Shown here: in pieces, positions 25,741 to 39,060 of the stretch
Numbering within the stretch: the stretch's first letter is position 1
Layout of the letters: the number at the start of each line of letters is the position of its first letter
Assembly (NCBI GenBank): GCA_947579665.1
Contig: OX388347.1
Location: 37,394,943 to 37,458,942, forward strand
Direction: 5' to 3'
Length of the DNA: 64,000 bases
Source: Sympetrum striolatum
Taxonomy: Eukaryota; Arthropoda; Insecta; Odonata; Libellulidae
Program-made: the position numbers and the translations under genes
The notes under the pieces: model-generated
Told to the model about the DNA's origin: nothing
Database searches by the model: none
The model's input: only the letters and a program-made list of their open reading frames with translations

Positions 25741-28700
25741 AGGATTATGAAAATGTTATAAAATAACCTACTTCAACAGAAGAAATATGTGTTTAATTTT
25801 AAGTCTTCATGTTGAAACGAAATTTAAGCAACTTCTGATAGAAAGCAATAAAAATATTAATAATAATTAATAATTACATTTGAGGACTTTGTTCTAGATC
25901 ATTTTCGAACACGTGGCATAAGATACATAAAACTCTGTCACTCTTTTTTCTTTAAAACCCCATATATTTAAAAGAAGGCAATTTAACTTGAATAATACAA
26001 CTGATAAACGTTTTATTTAATGCAAATGGATTAAGAAATTAACTCAACCGAATGTCTAGGCTAATATTCTTGTGAAATTCGAACGATAAAACAAATTTTA
26101 TTAAATCTAAAGCAGAGTATGCTTAAGAAAAATGATGTCACGCAAGATTCCTGGATAATTAATTCACATTAGTTATTTTGAATTACACTAACTTCGGGAG
26201 AGCACTCAAACAAATTTTCTTCTATCGTTTAACCTTAAAATAGAAAGAAGGTAATTGTATTGGCTAATGAGAGCAGTTGAAAGTCTCAGTTTCAGCAACA
26301 TCAGACTATAGTAATAATAGTATATGCCAGTTAAACCTCGAGGTTAAATACCTCAGTAATTTCATCGTTGCCCTTTCCCACCTCTATGGATATGGTATAC
26401 ATTATCAGTGATGGATGCTGCTCAGTCTACACGCAGGAGCAGCGGTGAAGTGCGGCGAAAATGAGGTAATGGAGCATGGCAATCCTTTCGATTGTCAAGG
26501 ATATGAATGGAAGGTAGGAAATATTTAATATTATGTGGTGGTTTGCTGGTTAATTATGTAAATGTTACACTTAACTAAATACAGATGAAATATTATTTTA
26601 TTTCTTCAACTGTGATTTAATCGAAGCTCCATTTACTTACAGTAATCTATTCTTGAATTTCGATTGAAAATCGTCTCCGGAAATAAATAAACTTCATCGA
26701 GAAACAGAAATAGAATAAGTGGCGAGGTTAGAAAGTATTTCACCTATTGAGGAATGCAACTTTCTTCTATGAATAAAAATATTAATTTATTTTGAAAGTA
26801 AATAAATAACAACGAAAGCGGCTGACGCACACTAATATAAAATTCAAGAAATCGAAAATGTGTTCTTAAAAATTACTGAATACTTAATTTTCCAGTCATA
26901 GGCAAAGAAAATTGCAAGTGCCTTGAAATCTGTCTCGTGTATCGATAAATACATTTTCATTCTAATGTAAATGCGCCTTTCCCTCTGTAAGAACACTGGT
27001 TTAAATATTACCTCGGAAAGCTATAAACTTTCATAAGACCATGTTTCATGAAATAAATCCTTGACTTTTTAGGAAGATGATTTTATCCCCTCTATGATTT
27101 GATCTTCATGAAGTTATTACCTTGTACTGCCGACCACTAACAAATTCAACGCGGCGTAAAATTGAAATCCGGTATCGAACAGCCATCGGAGACGATCCAT
27201 TGGTAGCATTTATTTTAACGCCAACCGGCCCTGCTCAGAAGACTGGGTGCAGAGAAAGGTTTTTACGGAGAGCAAAGAAGGGGAATGCCGGTCGAAGTTA
27301 TTTGACATTTCTGAACCGGGACGCTTTAAATAAAGAGAGAGGAATGTTGTAAATAGCATGACGTCGGTTAAAGAGAAAAGTGACTTCGGGATAAATCAAA
27401 GTGTCGTTGCTGAGGAATATATCGCTGTAGGAAGTGTTTGCGCGTTCGTACGCTACGCCGCGAATAAAGTTGTCCGTGAATGTCTCTGTGCGGCAGTCTC
27501 CAAAGCTAATTTTGCGCTTGGGAAAACTTCAAGTGAGTTTATATGATGCCTGTCGAACGATTGCACATAGTGGAGGAATTTTATCATCGTGGTAATATGA
27601 AAGGCTTCGATTCTCTCATATAAAAATCTATTGTTTTATTGAACCGTAAATTTTAATACAAATGCATTATTCTTGTGTATTCTCGCCTATCAGTTTATAT
27701 TACTTGACGTTTGATGATCCTACGAGCTTGAATTCAGAACGAGTATCAATATTTTAGTCATGATTTAGAGGAATGATTTATTGACTGAATGCTTAAATTG
27801 AATTTTTTACTTCTTTCTCAACTCAATTAAGCGTCTCGTCATCCTAACACTCCTAAATGTAGAGATTACTTCGTAATCAACTAAAAGAGCAACTGAAAAC
27901 AACCCGGTAACGAATATGTATAGAATTTAAAACATTGGGTTGAAAGCAAATTGCTCTTAATAGAATTGGCATTGGGTTTCTAAATTAAAATAATTTAAAT
28001 ATGATAACTTAAGGTAATTATACAGCCACCAAACCACCACCAAATCATTTATAGATTTATTTCATTCATTCTAAATTTCAAATCAAATATCAAATAAAAT
28101 CGCAGTGGTTAGAATTAATTTCAATTTTTAATGGTCTCCAGTGTTTTCTTTCATTGTAAATTACAACTTATTGTTTAGGAAATAATTTCAGTGCCTTCAT
28201 GGATCTTGCTTAACAGATTATACCCAAGAATTTCATAATACGAGAACTAAAGGTGGAAATTGCTAGTAAGCAATGAGAATAATCTCTAGTATTTATAAAT
28301 AATATTTAAAAACAGGTATAGTGCTGCAAAGTTGTAAACCCTAGTTGCTATTTAGCTTTGCAACAAAATAGTACACACGTTCTTGTTAAAAAAGCTACAT
28401 GAAACTAGGATTTGATAAGAATATTCTATATTCGTCCTCCTCTAATAGCTTGTGGAATAAACTTAGGCAGGAGAACATATTACATTAACATTGGGCCCAT
28501 TATCAAAACTATACACAAATTTATTTCTCGATTGCACCATTCAATGAACTCATTAAGATGTAACCGACGTAAGAGTTAGGGAAACAAATTAATCCAAAGA
28601 AGAATGAGAAAATCAGTTCCTGATTGTAAGGAGCGGAATCTTGTATCGGTTGAGAAAGACCTCACCGTAATTAAAAAATAAGCAAGCTTTCAATTCATAG

Positions 28701-29191
28701 GAAAAAAGTTCAACGGACTAGTGACAGCAGGGATGTGAAAAATGAAGCAGAAAAGCAAAAGTGTGAGAAATGGTTGTAATATTGGACGGGGGCGCCTGAA
28801 AGGTTTGAGCACGGAAAAATGCGCAGCCACGGAATGCTTTTTTACCATCCTAAGAAAGGCGATCCACCAACCACTTCGCGAAGGAACTTAGAGATAAAGA
28901 AAAGCGCGGGAAAAGAAAGAACAAGGGGAGAAGGGGGAAACCACTAAAAGGACAGAGGACAAAAGAGCACGCGCCGCGTGAAGAGGAGAGGAGGATAAAG
29001 AGAAGAGAGGTTAAAAACAAACGGATAGCGGGGTAAATGCTGAGGAAGAAGCATAAAAAATAACATTATACAAAACTCTAATAATACCAGTATTTACATT
29101 GTGATGTGAGTTTGCATAACCGAATCATGGTGGCGCGTATTCTTGCTGTTTTATGATCAACAATCTCTCATTCGTCCCCTTTTTATCCTTA
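25741..29191. other. No gene recognised
   Basis: Mostly AT-rich. There is a GC-richer patch at about 27.1-27.55 kb and a purine-rich patch at 28.7-29.05 kb. No intact repeat or coding motif was found. Confidence 0.55.
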
Positions 29192-30084
29192 GAGCAAGCA
29201 ATTAGAAAGATGGGACTGATAATAAATCAGGAAAAGACAAAGTATATGGTTGTCTTGAAATATATACCACAGTTACTATCTCCATACATAAAAATTAGAG
29301 AATATAGGTTTTAACGAGTGGACAAATTCATCTATCTTGGTTCTTATTTAAACAACGCGAACAATATGATAGATGAAATTTAACGCAGGATTATATGGGC
29401 AAATAGATGTTACTGGACTATATAAACAACTAAAAGCAAAAAGTATCAGTTGAAAAATAATGATAACATAATACTAAATTCTCATTAGACCGATAATGAC
29501 ATACTGTATGGCTCTGATACCTGGATGATGAACAAAAATGACGAAAGAATAGTGGAGACATTTGAGCGAAAATTCTTTGGGCCAATAAATTATTAAGACT
29601 CTTGTAATAACCAGATATAGTGAAAAGTATAACTATCTCTAGAATGGGATGCGTCGGACCAATGAGATTGGTTTTCTTAGTGAAAAATGTCTTCCAACAG
29701 GTTTCAACTGGCTACCCTTCATCGCAGTCAGTCCTGAGCATCTTATTTCATTTGCCTGTAACTTCGACACTTTTTATGTAATCGAGCATTCTTCTTCTTC
29801 CCGTTCCTCGATTTTTCCTTCACTGATTTTCCTAAGTAAGCAATTTCGGCGTAGAAATGGGAATGGGGAATGAACAAATTCCCAAAAGGCTAACCAGGGC
29901 AAAATCAGATGGCACCAGGAGCTGGGAAGACGACTAAGAAAAGGTGGCTAGAGAGAGTGGACACCGATATGAATGCAATTCAAGTGAGAAATTGGAAAGA
30001 AGTTGCAATAAGAAAGGAGAAATGGCGAAAAACTCTACAGAAGACCCACACTGGTTTGTAGCACCACAGAAGAAGAAGAAGAGA
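29192..30084 (+). pseudogene. Decayed non-LTR retrotransposon (LINE) reverse-transcriptase C-terminus and 3' end
   Basis: The translation, with stops and frame changes, follows the usual order of an insect LINE RT tail. It starts with GLIINQEKTKYMVV, then VDKFIYLGS, then EI-stop-RRI-ANRCY, then LIRPIMTYC. Next come SDTWMMNKNDERIVETFERK and RMGCVG, and finally KKRWLERVDTDMNAI, VRNWKEVAIRKEKWRK and THTGL-stop (stop at 30059). A short GAA-rich tail follows to about 30084, as expected at a LINE 3' end. There are stops after EYRF and within EI-RRI, several more in the middle part, and at least one frameshift, so it is dead. The N-terminal endonuclease and the RT catalytic YxDD block are missing: this is a 5'-truncated copy. 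The layout resembles RTE/BovB-like elements, but the clade is not certain. Confidence 0.85.
29700..29886. repeat. Probable insertion inside the LINE fragment
   Basis: The LINE frame reads to about VKNVFQ near 29698 and resumes near 29887 with KG-stop-PGQNQ. The 187 bases between do not match an RT tail. They are pyrimidine-rich on the plus strand, with a run of TTC triplets near 29790, and could be an antisense 3' fragment of another retroelement. The edges are approximate and no target-site duplication was established. Confidence 0.45.
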
Positions 30085-32566
30085 GGAAAGGAAAGCGAGC
30101 GAGGATTTACGAGTCTCCTCCGTTAAAGGGAGAGATTAAAACTTTGAGGAGAGCTCCAGAATGAAGCTCGTATATAGAAAGTCCGCGCAAGGAAGAGGAG
30201 ATATGCGGGAACATGAGAGGCAGGCGAAAGATGGGAGAGGTTAAAGGAGTAAAAGTTTAAAAAGGGAAGAGTGAGTGAGAGGAGAAGAGGAGGCAGATAA
30301 GTGTGTGACAGAGACTTAGGAGCTGCAACGGAGGCCGTAAATTAATCTTCGTTCAAAGAGGTGACACAAAGCACACGGAAAAGACATGAGTAGCATCGCG
30401 GTTTGTATGCCAGGGAGGAAATGGGAGGGAATATAGGGGAGAAAAAAAGGTGAACGTGTTTTTTCTCCACAACTCCACTTATTACCCTCTCTAAAGGTTG
30501 ATTTCTTTTTTACTCCTTCGTTCTCCCTCATCGCGTCGGAAATGGGACTTAAAGCGGAAAAAAGGAACGTTTATATTTTCATCCAAATGGAGCGGCCGAG
30601 CGATTTTTCCCTTTCGCCATTCCTCATCACCTCCTCCCTCCGTATCTCTTCTTTTTCGCCCTTTCAGATCCGGCAATATGCTTCGGATATCGTCTATTTA
30701 CATTTCGGACGCGTCCAATCTCATTTATCAAGCTTCTCCTTAATGCACGCTTTCGGTAGTTTTTTTGAATAGCTTTATCATCTGGAAAGAGAGACAAGTT
30801 ACTTCGCACTTTTATAGCGGCAATATATTCTAGAACGTCTCTTGCAAGACGTAGTGGAGAACATGTTTGTTTATGGTGTTGTTAGGTTATCATAAATCAT
30901 GTGATTTCTGTCGATCAACTGTTACAAATAGCTATACTATTCATTCAGATTAGAGAATGATAGAGCCTCTATTGGAAACTTGTAAGGTCATGGAAAACAG
31001 GCATGAAATCAATAAATTAATTGGATTTTCTACTTTTACCATCATTATTTACATTTATAGGTCTTTCTAAAACACGATAGTCTTTCTGCCATTGAAGGAA
31101 CATTACCAGTGAATATTCAGTTGAGAGAATAATTAATTCGAAATAATGAGCAAAGTTTCCAATGATATGAGTATCTGAGTTTAGGTAGCAAAATCATTAG
31201 AACTGGATGGACCTAAAATGTTAGGAAAATTCGCGATGTTTCAAAATATAAATTGCTGACAGAATTCATTGTCAAATATTTTAGGTGGTTTAGGAGAGCA
31301 AACTATATCCTGTGAAATTTCATTGAATAGCGCTAGTCGAATCAAACGGTTCCAATCTGTTGTATACGAACTATAATAAGGAGTGAATGAAATTATGTAT
31401 TAGAAAAAAAACAATAAACAAGCTTGATTCAGCTCCATTTAATTTTACTTACACTCCATCATAGCAATTCCTAGACCATTGAAATTGAAACTTGCCCCTC
31501 AGTGAAAGAAAACTGTTTTGTATGCATTTTTCGAGTGAGGAATTATAGCGAATCTGTTTTCGTTATAAGTTGAAAATAATTAATAAATTCAGTCTAAATA
31601 ATCAATACATTAAATTGAACCAAATGATTACGGAAACTTAATTTTCCTTGGATATCAGAATGCTAGATAAACGCGAACCTGACAAAGCTAACTATGATTT
31701 CTACATGGTGGAATCCGATACTGACTTACAAATTGTTAAGATTGGATAGTGAACTTTGCAGGGATACCATATTAATGAAAATAAAAGAAAGAAGAAACTA
31801 ACTTTCACTTTTTCTATAAACATTAATACTTCCATACTTTGAACGAAGTCGAAGGATTATGCGTGCTTTAGTATGAAATATTCTTAAATACGCAAAGTTG
31901 AACGATATTTTTATGAAAGTAGTAAAAGTTTTTTCTCTTGCCGCAGAAGTACGCGAAACAACTAAATTAGTTTAATATATATCTATCAATGAATTAGAGA
32001 ATATCAATCATAATATATTCCTTGTGTTGAAAATAATCAAACAGAAAAATTCATAATTGATATAGTATTTAAAACTCTAGTTTTGATGGTGTATTTGCTT
32101 TAGGGAAATAGAAAACATAAGTGGTTTTTCACCAAGAATCTCTAACAACTGTGAACCAAGTAAGACTCAGGTCATAGGAAATCGATTAGAATGGTGGACT
32201 AATGATAGAGATGTTTTAAATTCAATCCATCCACTTGCAACGGACCAACCTGGCGAAATGCGGGTATGTAGGCGCAAGATCCCCTTCAGTTCTACTTGAT
32301 TTAGTGAGTGTGCCTATTATTCTCCAACCGTGTACTGGTCTCATAGAAGAAACTCGTTTGATAGCGCGTGTTATAGTGCGTGTCGCTCTGACGTCTCCTT
32401 TCCGCTCACTTTTTCACATATCCCTTGTTTCGAACGCAACGAACCTCGTAATGAAAGATGGAGAAAGCTCAGGGGAAGGCTGAAGATGGATGTGAGAAAA
32501 AAAGTGATGACTTATCGATTAACATAATACATTTTTATTCCATAATTCACAGTCTCAGGCGACGTC

Positions 32567-32611
32567 TTGTGGAAATACATCACGTCGAAATTGCATATTG
32601 TATTTCCACAA
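32567..32611. repeat. Hairpin with 13-bp perfect arms
   Basis: TTGTGGAAATACA (32567-32579) pairs exactly with TGTATTTCCACAA (32599-32611) across a 19-base loop. A further TTGTGGAAA follows nearby at about 32618. Small and possibly random in AT-rich DNA, though 13 perfect pairs is above what I would expect for most such sites. Confidence 0.6.
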
Positions 32612-34549
32612 AATTAATTGTGGAAAAACTACAATCAATTCATGTATTAATATATATTATCTATTAATTACTATATATTTTTATACAATTGGATCCTTGA
32701 GATAGAACGTTCTAAATTAAAAAATTATTGATAGAAGCGTACATTATGACTGAATTCTATCCTCGATGTTATAATTATTCTGAAAATCAGATAATTAGTT
32801 TAGTTTGCGTTATAAATAACCACACTTTGATATTTAACAGTATTAAATATGTTATTACCACAGAGTACTGGAAATTATTAAGGTTACCGCAAGTCGGATT
32901 ATTAAAATCACAGTTTTACATTATTTTAAATCTCACGTAGAAAAATATCACTCAAAACCAATGAAACCAGAATCAAGAAAAGTATTTATCTTCCATAAAA
33001 TATAATTTTTGGGGTGTTAATAAAATATAGTGCGGGTGGAGATCTGACCAAAGGAATTATTCTCGTGATTTTATTGAATTCATCAGAAGAAAATCGGAGT
33101 ATGAAAGATTTAGATTTAATTATTTCCTTATACTCATAAGTGGTATATTAGATTGATATTTATTATTTACCTTAGTCTTTAACCACATTATTCTTGATAA
33201 TGATTAAATGGCCAAGAATAACTTTTCAAATGAGGAAGTAACTCTGCTATATTGTTTGTAACTTACAAAACTCTGAATACGACGATATTCATTTGAAATT
33301 GTTCGACGAAGATATCTTTCCAAATCCTGTCAAAAATATATGAAATATCCGAAACGATATACAGGTAAACAAATTCTTAGTAATTTTATCTTTGTAGTCA
33401 ATTTTCTTACACTGCGAGACAAAGTTTTCTGATTTACCCGGTCGACATAAAGGTTAGATTTAAAACTGTTTCCAAATCAATTTAATCCTCACTGATTCGA
33501 CCGATGACTAAAATATGATCAGTGGTATTTTCTTAGTGATCCTAGTAATCTTTCGGGACATTCTAATCCATAGGATAAGTATACACATATATTTACAGAT
33601 CTTTCTGGATATAAGGAAATCTTTCTTTGATTCTTCAATTCAGAAGTGTGAATTAATTTTTCCTTACTTTCACTCCTAAGTTTTGAGCAAAACGATGAAA
33701 ATTTTAGCATAATGAAAAATTAGAGACAACTTTCTAGCAAGTTTTAATTTTCGACCTAATTTGAGGGATATCTAATTCGCAAGCATTACTAAAGTTTGCT
33801 CTTGAGGTGTTCTTAATTAAATCTAAGAAGACCTGTTTTAATATATCTTTACGGCTAAATTATACCACCACTGTATTTTATGGTAAAGATGGTGAGTGGA
33901 ACTGGAAAATGTCCAATAGGGAAGGCGATAAGAGGAATTTTAACTCATGAATGATGCATATTTTAACATTTACGTGATAATTGAAATCTATTTTATAGCG
34001 TCGTCTTCTGAAAGACGAGTCAAACAAGTTTTATTAATGAGATCGACCTAATAAATGGTATTTTTCCCCATTATGCTTAGTAACGGGCCTATTAGACGGA
34101 AATGATGGCTGCTTCCCGTATCGATATACTCTCTCGATAAATTGCCCCCCACCAATGAGTTTTTCTAAAAATATTTGACATTCCTAAAATATTTCCCTAT
34201 CCGCCACCAGGTAAGTTTTCAAATCCAACAAAATTTAGTACGAAGCAAAGATCACTGGTTTTAATAACAATATATATTAACTAGAAATGGTCTCCTGAAG
34301 TGAAACTTAATACAAACAGTATATTGGAAAACCAAAAAGACTTGCGTGCATTGCCTAAAAATATTCTGAAGGTGCCATACATGTACGAGTACTTAGGGAA
34401 CTCAAAAATAATGCTTTAAATATACATTACACTTATAAATTTCTTGGTCTCAAAAATCAGCCCAAACAATCGTTCGGGTTTTATGAGACTGCTAAAACAG
34501 GTCTGCACCACTTACAATATAAGAAGCGGCACAAGGATTATGAAAAAAA

Positions 34550-34652
34550 TAATAAAATAGTAATAATAATAAAATAATAATAAAATAATAATAATAAAAT
34601 AATAAAACATAATAATAAATAATAATAAATTAATAATAATATAATAATAAAA
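34550..34652 (+). repeat. AAT-rich microsatellite
   Basis: About 100 bases of imperfect AAT/AATAAAAT units, with interruptions such as AAAACAT and AATTAAT. Typical simple-sequence DNA with no coding content. Confidence 0.92.
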
Positions 34653-37360
34653 TTTGCAGAAGGTGATCGATTTTTGAATCAAATGCTAATCGAATATAAA
34701 TCAAGACAGATTAGATCTCTAAACCAGAAAGCAAGTTTCAGCAAGTTTTCCTAAAAGACTGGCTTTTTTGTGAGGCATGGTCGTTGTTCCGCAATTGTGT
34801 AAACCTGACCAAGTCGAGAATTTCTGCGAATTTACCGTGTTTTGATTGGTTTTATACCGACTCAGATAAAGTAGGAGAATGATATTGACTTTCAGTGAAA
34901 ATTATTTTAAGGGCAAAGAATTAATTTAAAACGATGTAAAACATGTTGAAATATAACCGCAGATCAATGTAAGTGTAAGTCTTCAAAGTCCAGGTCTATT
35001 ATATTTTTGGTTAGGCGATAGAAGAAAATTGACTGCGGGGTGATGATAAAGACTGGTGTAATTGAACGTTTTTCACGGTTTTTAAGTACAGTTAACCAAA
35101 ATATTTGAAATAAATAATTGATGCGTTATACCTAACGAGAACTATTTTAGGAGCAAGACTAGAGTGATTAGAAATTAAATTAGAGGTCAAAATCAGAATA
35201 CTTCCATGTATTCATTCTCTACTTTGAATTAATAACAGAATTTTGCAAATAGTGATAACTCCCTACAGGCTTAGCAGACCGTATATTGCCAGGATCAGCA
35301 CTGTAGTACAAAAAGCGATCATACATTTTTCTCGACTATAATCCAGCACCCTCCCAAGGAATCCCACAAATCCTCAGTTTCCGCCTTTCTGAAGATAAAA
35401 ACGAACAGTTCCTCCGCGGAAGTATAATTTGTCCGTCATTATCATCACCCGCGTGTACTCCTTCGCACGATTTCCGCCAATTAATCCCGCCGAAAAGATA
35501 TACCTGATGAAGACTGCACACAGCGCATCGTTTGGTAAATGATTTAGGCCTTCAAAGATGAGATCGAAGCGAGCGAAAATCATTCATCGTCCCTACTCCA
35601 CCCCCGCAATATTTCTCTCCAAACCCTTTTCCCACCCCCGCCATCCGCAGAGCCCACCGATTCCCGAACGATAGTGCATGAAATATCCTGTCTCTGGGCG
35701 AGCGATATTTTCGCTTCTCCCGAGAACCAATCCCTTCCCTAACGGGGAGAGATAGGGAGTAGCCATCGCGGGGGAAGATTTGTATTGAGTGGTTCCGGGG
35801 ACGGAGACAATGGGAGAAGTGTAACTAGAAAGAATAAGATAACAGAAAATGCATCTAAATATTCCTCTCCCTCTTAAACTCGGGGCCCGCTCCATATAGG
35901 TGAGGAGACCGACTGCTGCGTTTTTATGTATATACCAAAGGAGCGATGGAACAAAGAGAACATATGTGCATTAGGGTAACGTGGAATCGAGAAGCTCAGA
36001 TTGAAAAAAATGGAAAGTGTTCATAACAATATCTAAAAACACTGGAATCCCGATCTAAAGTTTTCCTTCTCTTACGTTAAAATTTTGAGATTTCTATTTG
36101 GTTTTTCGCATCTTACGTTTTCTGACCTACTATACGGTCAGTTTCCCTTGGTTCGATGAAATCGTTAGATCGAGATTTTAACGTACAGTAACGTACGTAA
36201 GTAAAGATGATAAACTACCATTAGGAAAAGTACATACATATATAATAATAAAAAATAAATAAATATAATTAGTAGATATTTAAATTTTAATTTAACTAAA
36301 GTAAATTCATGCGAACAGTTAGCGTTAGAACAGTCAATTTTAGCGTAGTACTTGATTTGTATCTAAAACCATCCGTATTCGCTATGTCAAAGAAATAATT
36401 GTACGCAATGTTGTGTCGCTGACATAACTAGATCTGCTTCCTTGTAAATAACAAGACAAAGAAGCATTCCGCTGGCAAAGTACTGATTTAAACAAGCAAT
36501 CGAAAGACTAGGAAACTGTCATATCAGTACTAAGGAAAGGATGCTAGAATGGAAGCTATCATAATCAAAAGTTGAACGTGGAAGGAAGAAATGATGAAAT
36601 TATGGGAGTTACAAAGTTTGTTTTAATTTTCAACCAGATTAGTCATCTCTACCGGCTTCTTGTACACAACTTAACTCATTATACATTGTAAAGATCTGGA
36701 TGTCAGATACAAACCTATAGGGATCTTATAGATGATGACCGATAGAATATATGGTGTTGCTTGACGAAGCCTTTCGTAACCATATAAATCAAGATCTTGC
36801 CTCCCCGTGGATGCTCCTTATGTGATGATAGACAATGCATGGTAGTTATTATCACGTTCTCAATAATGTATCTATGGTTTATTGTAACATTAAATTTAAA
36901 GAAATAAGAATGTTAGGAAATTATTGAAGATTGTTGAATAATTGAACATTGTGATGATGTTTTCATTCCGATCAATGGAAAAGTTTCACTCCTTTCTGAT
37001 TATACTGATTAAGACTATAGAGTTTTATTCAAATACCTAATTTAATATAAGCTAATTAATACTATGTATAACAATCGATATTTGTGGAGATACTATATTA
37101 CAATAACATTGAGTATGATATAATAGAATAAATGTAAGCTAAACTTGAAATTTCTAACATTTAACTCATATTTTCTTCCAAGTAGCTCGAACGCGATTTG
37201 TTGTCAGCAAAAATCATCCCGAGCGATTAAGAACTCAAAACCGAAAACCCAAAAGGGTATCGGAGATGAATAAATGTTGCAACAGACAAAATAAAGGAGA
37301 GCGGCAGGTGAAAAAAGAGGCGAGCGAGGAAATTGGATGGAAGCAGGGATAGAGAGATAG

Positions 37361-39060
37361 ATTAGGGTTGGGAGAGTTTACAACAACCCTTTTCCCCGGA
37401 GTATCGGGGTCGCCCTATATAATGGCTGGCAGCAGGAGGGAGTGCAACGGGCGACCGAGACGGCGACTGGGGTGGGAGGCCTCCGCGGGCGGCGGGGGCC
37501 GTGGAAAGGGGACCCGTTCGGTGCGGGGGCGGCGGGAGGGGGACGGGTTCATGGGTACGTCTGGGGTCGTGGGTCTCCCACCCCAGAAGCCTCATTGGAC
37601 ATTCAGGGGCCAGTGTCGTCGTTTCAGACTTAAAGATTGGACATCTCCGTTTCTTTGTGGCAAAGAGTTTCCACGTAAGTTATAGCCGCCTCAAAATCTC
37701 AGGTAAATCTTATCGGAATAAAAAAAATTGCGAATACGGTTTCCCGATTCCTATGAAAAGGGTTTGCTGGGGAGGTTTGGTAACGCTACTGGTTATATTT
37801 CCTGCGAGCGAGTGGGGATTTTTTCCTACTCTCCTTCCTCTACCCGGAGATGTAGGCGGGAGATAAGGGATGGGGATAGGCAGGAATGAGATACAATGCG
37901 GTTTAGTGACTTTAAGCTCTCAAGGCTCCCTTCGGAGAATAATAAATACGCGTGTCGGAGTTTTAAATCCTAAGCACCGCGATTCCTCCCCCTCCGAGTT
38001 TGTTTATCGGGGTAAAAGACGCGATTTTGAGAAAAAGCGCGCGGATCCCATCGGATAGGAGCAGGTGGATGGAAAAAAGGCGAATTCTACTTCCTTACGC
38101 AACAATGGCTCGGGGCAAATATGGAGACTCCGTTAGGCATTGGATTCCACACGACCTATAGTCCTTGAGACAGAAGAACTGACATGTAGGTTACCGCAAC
38201 TTTACTTTCATTGCCGTCGTCGAGATAAAACTCTTAAATTGCGGCGTATCCAGAAAGCCTTCGACCTTCGGAGCGAGCGTAAAATACAGTTATTTCTGAA
38301 ACTCTGATCTTTCGCGATCGTGGGAACTAACTGGGGATATGGCAACCCTGAGGGTGGAGAAAGGATTAGGGATTATGAGCGGGTGGGGATTCTCGGGACA
38401 CCGTGATTATGATCACCGAGGTTTTTGCGGGATGGCATTTGCGGGGAATTTTTTCATTCTCGATTCAAATTGAATGATAGCCCCGAGCGAAGCGATAATT
38501 GCTCGATAAACGCCCCTCTTTCGACCAACGCGAAGGTGAGAAGAGTTAAATCAATCAGACGCTCGATCGAGCATGAAATATCCGAGCTTTTCGCGCACAA
38601 ATGAAGCACTGGGAACTTAATAAAATGGGAGCGTGAATCGCCCGGTGAAATTAAGTAGGAAATCATTCCTTCGGTTTACCCCGAGGTTCGACGTAGAGGT
38701 AAAAGTAAGCGAGTCGATATCTGGAAAACGATCTGTTTTATTGTTCTTCCTAGTGGAAGATTACATCTTTCGGTAGTAAAAGTGAGTAAGGCAGCGACCT
38801 TTCCAATCGTTGGAATGACTTCGCGATTTATGGCGGTTGTCTGAATTTTAAAGTTGCTCTGCTCCGAACATGATTATTTGAGCTAGATCTTACTAGACGA
38901 GGAGTAGCTAGCGGTGTCCCGGATGCTCGGAGTGCGGAATGTCTTCTGATACAATGCCGCTCTGCCTTTTTAGCCTTTACGGCGCATTGAAATGCTACTG
39001 AGCTTGACTTGATATCCAAATTAGTTACTAAGAAGGCACTGTGAATGGAGCGAGGGCACT
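37361..39060. other. CpG-rich island, no gene recognised
   Basis: Bases 37.36-37.62 kb are very G-rich with many CpGs and contain CTATATAATGG near 37416, a TATA-like string. Several overlapping frames up to 121 codons have no family signature. A separate 190-base segment at 38.83-39.02 kb has higher GC and a fairly sharp AT-rich right edge. It could be promoter-like or an unrecognised repeat. Confidence 0.45.

Larger units (their letters stand above)
30085..37360. other. No gene recognised; AT-rich with small GC-richer patches
   Basis: Purine-rich DNA continues to about 30.5 kb. GC-richer patches lie at 30.5-30.8, 32.25-32.5 and 35.3-35.9 kb. The rest is AT-rich and includes the AAT microsatellite. 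No protein domain was recognised on either strand. Confidence 0.55.

Noticed and set aside
32180..32240. Weak tRNA-like stretch ending in TTCAATCC
   Set aside because: Only the end of a B box is matched and spacing to any A box is poor.
37400..37440. TATA-like string CTATATAATGG as a core promoter
   Set aside because: TATA-like strings are common here and no downstream coding exon or transcription evidence supports one at this site.
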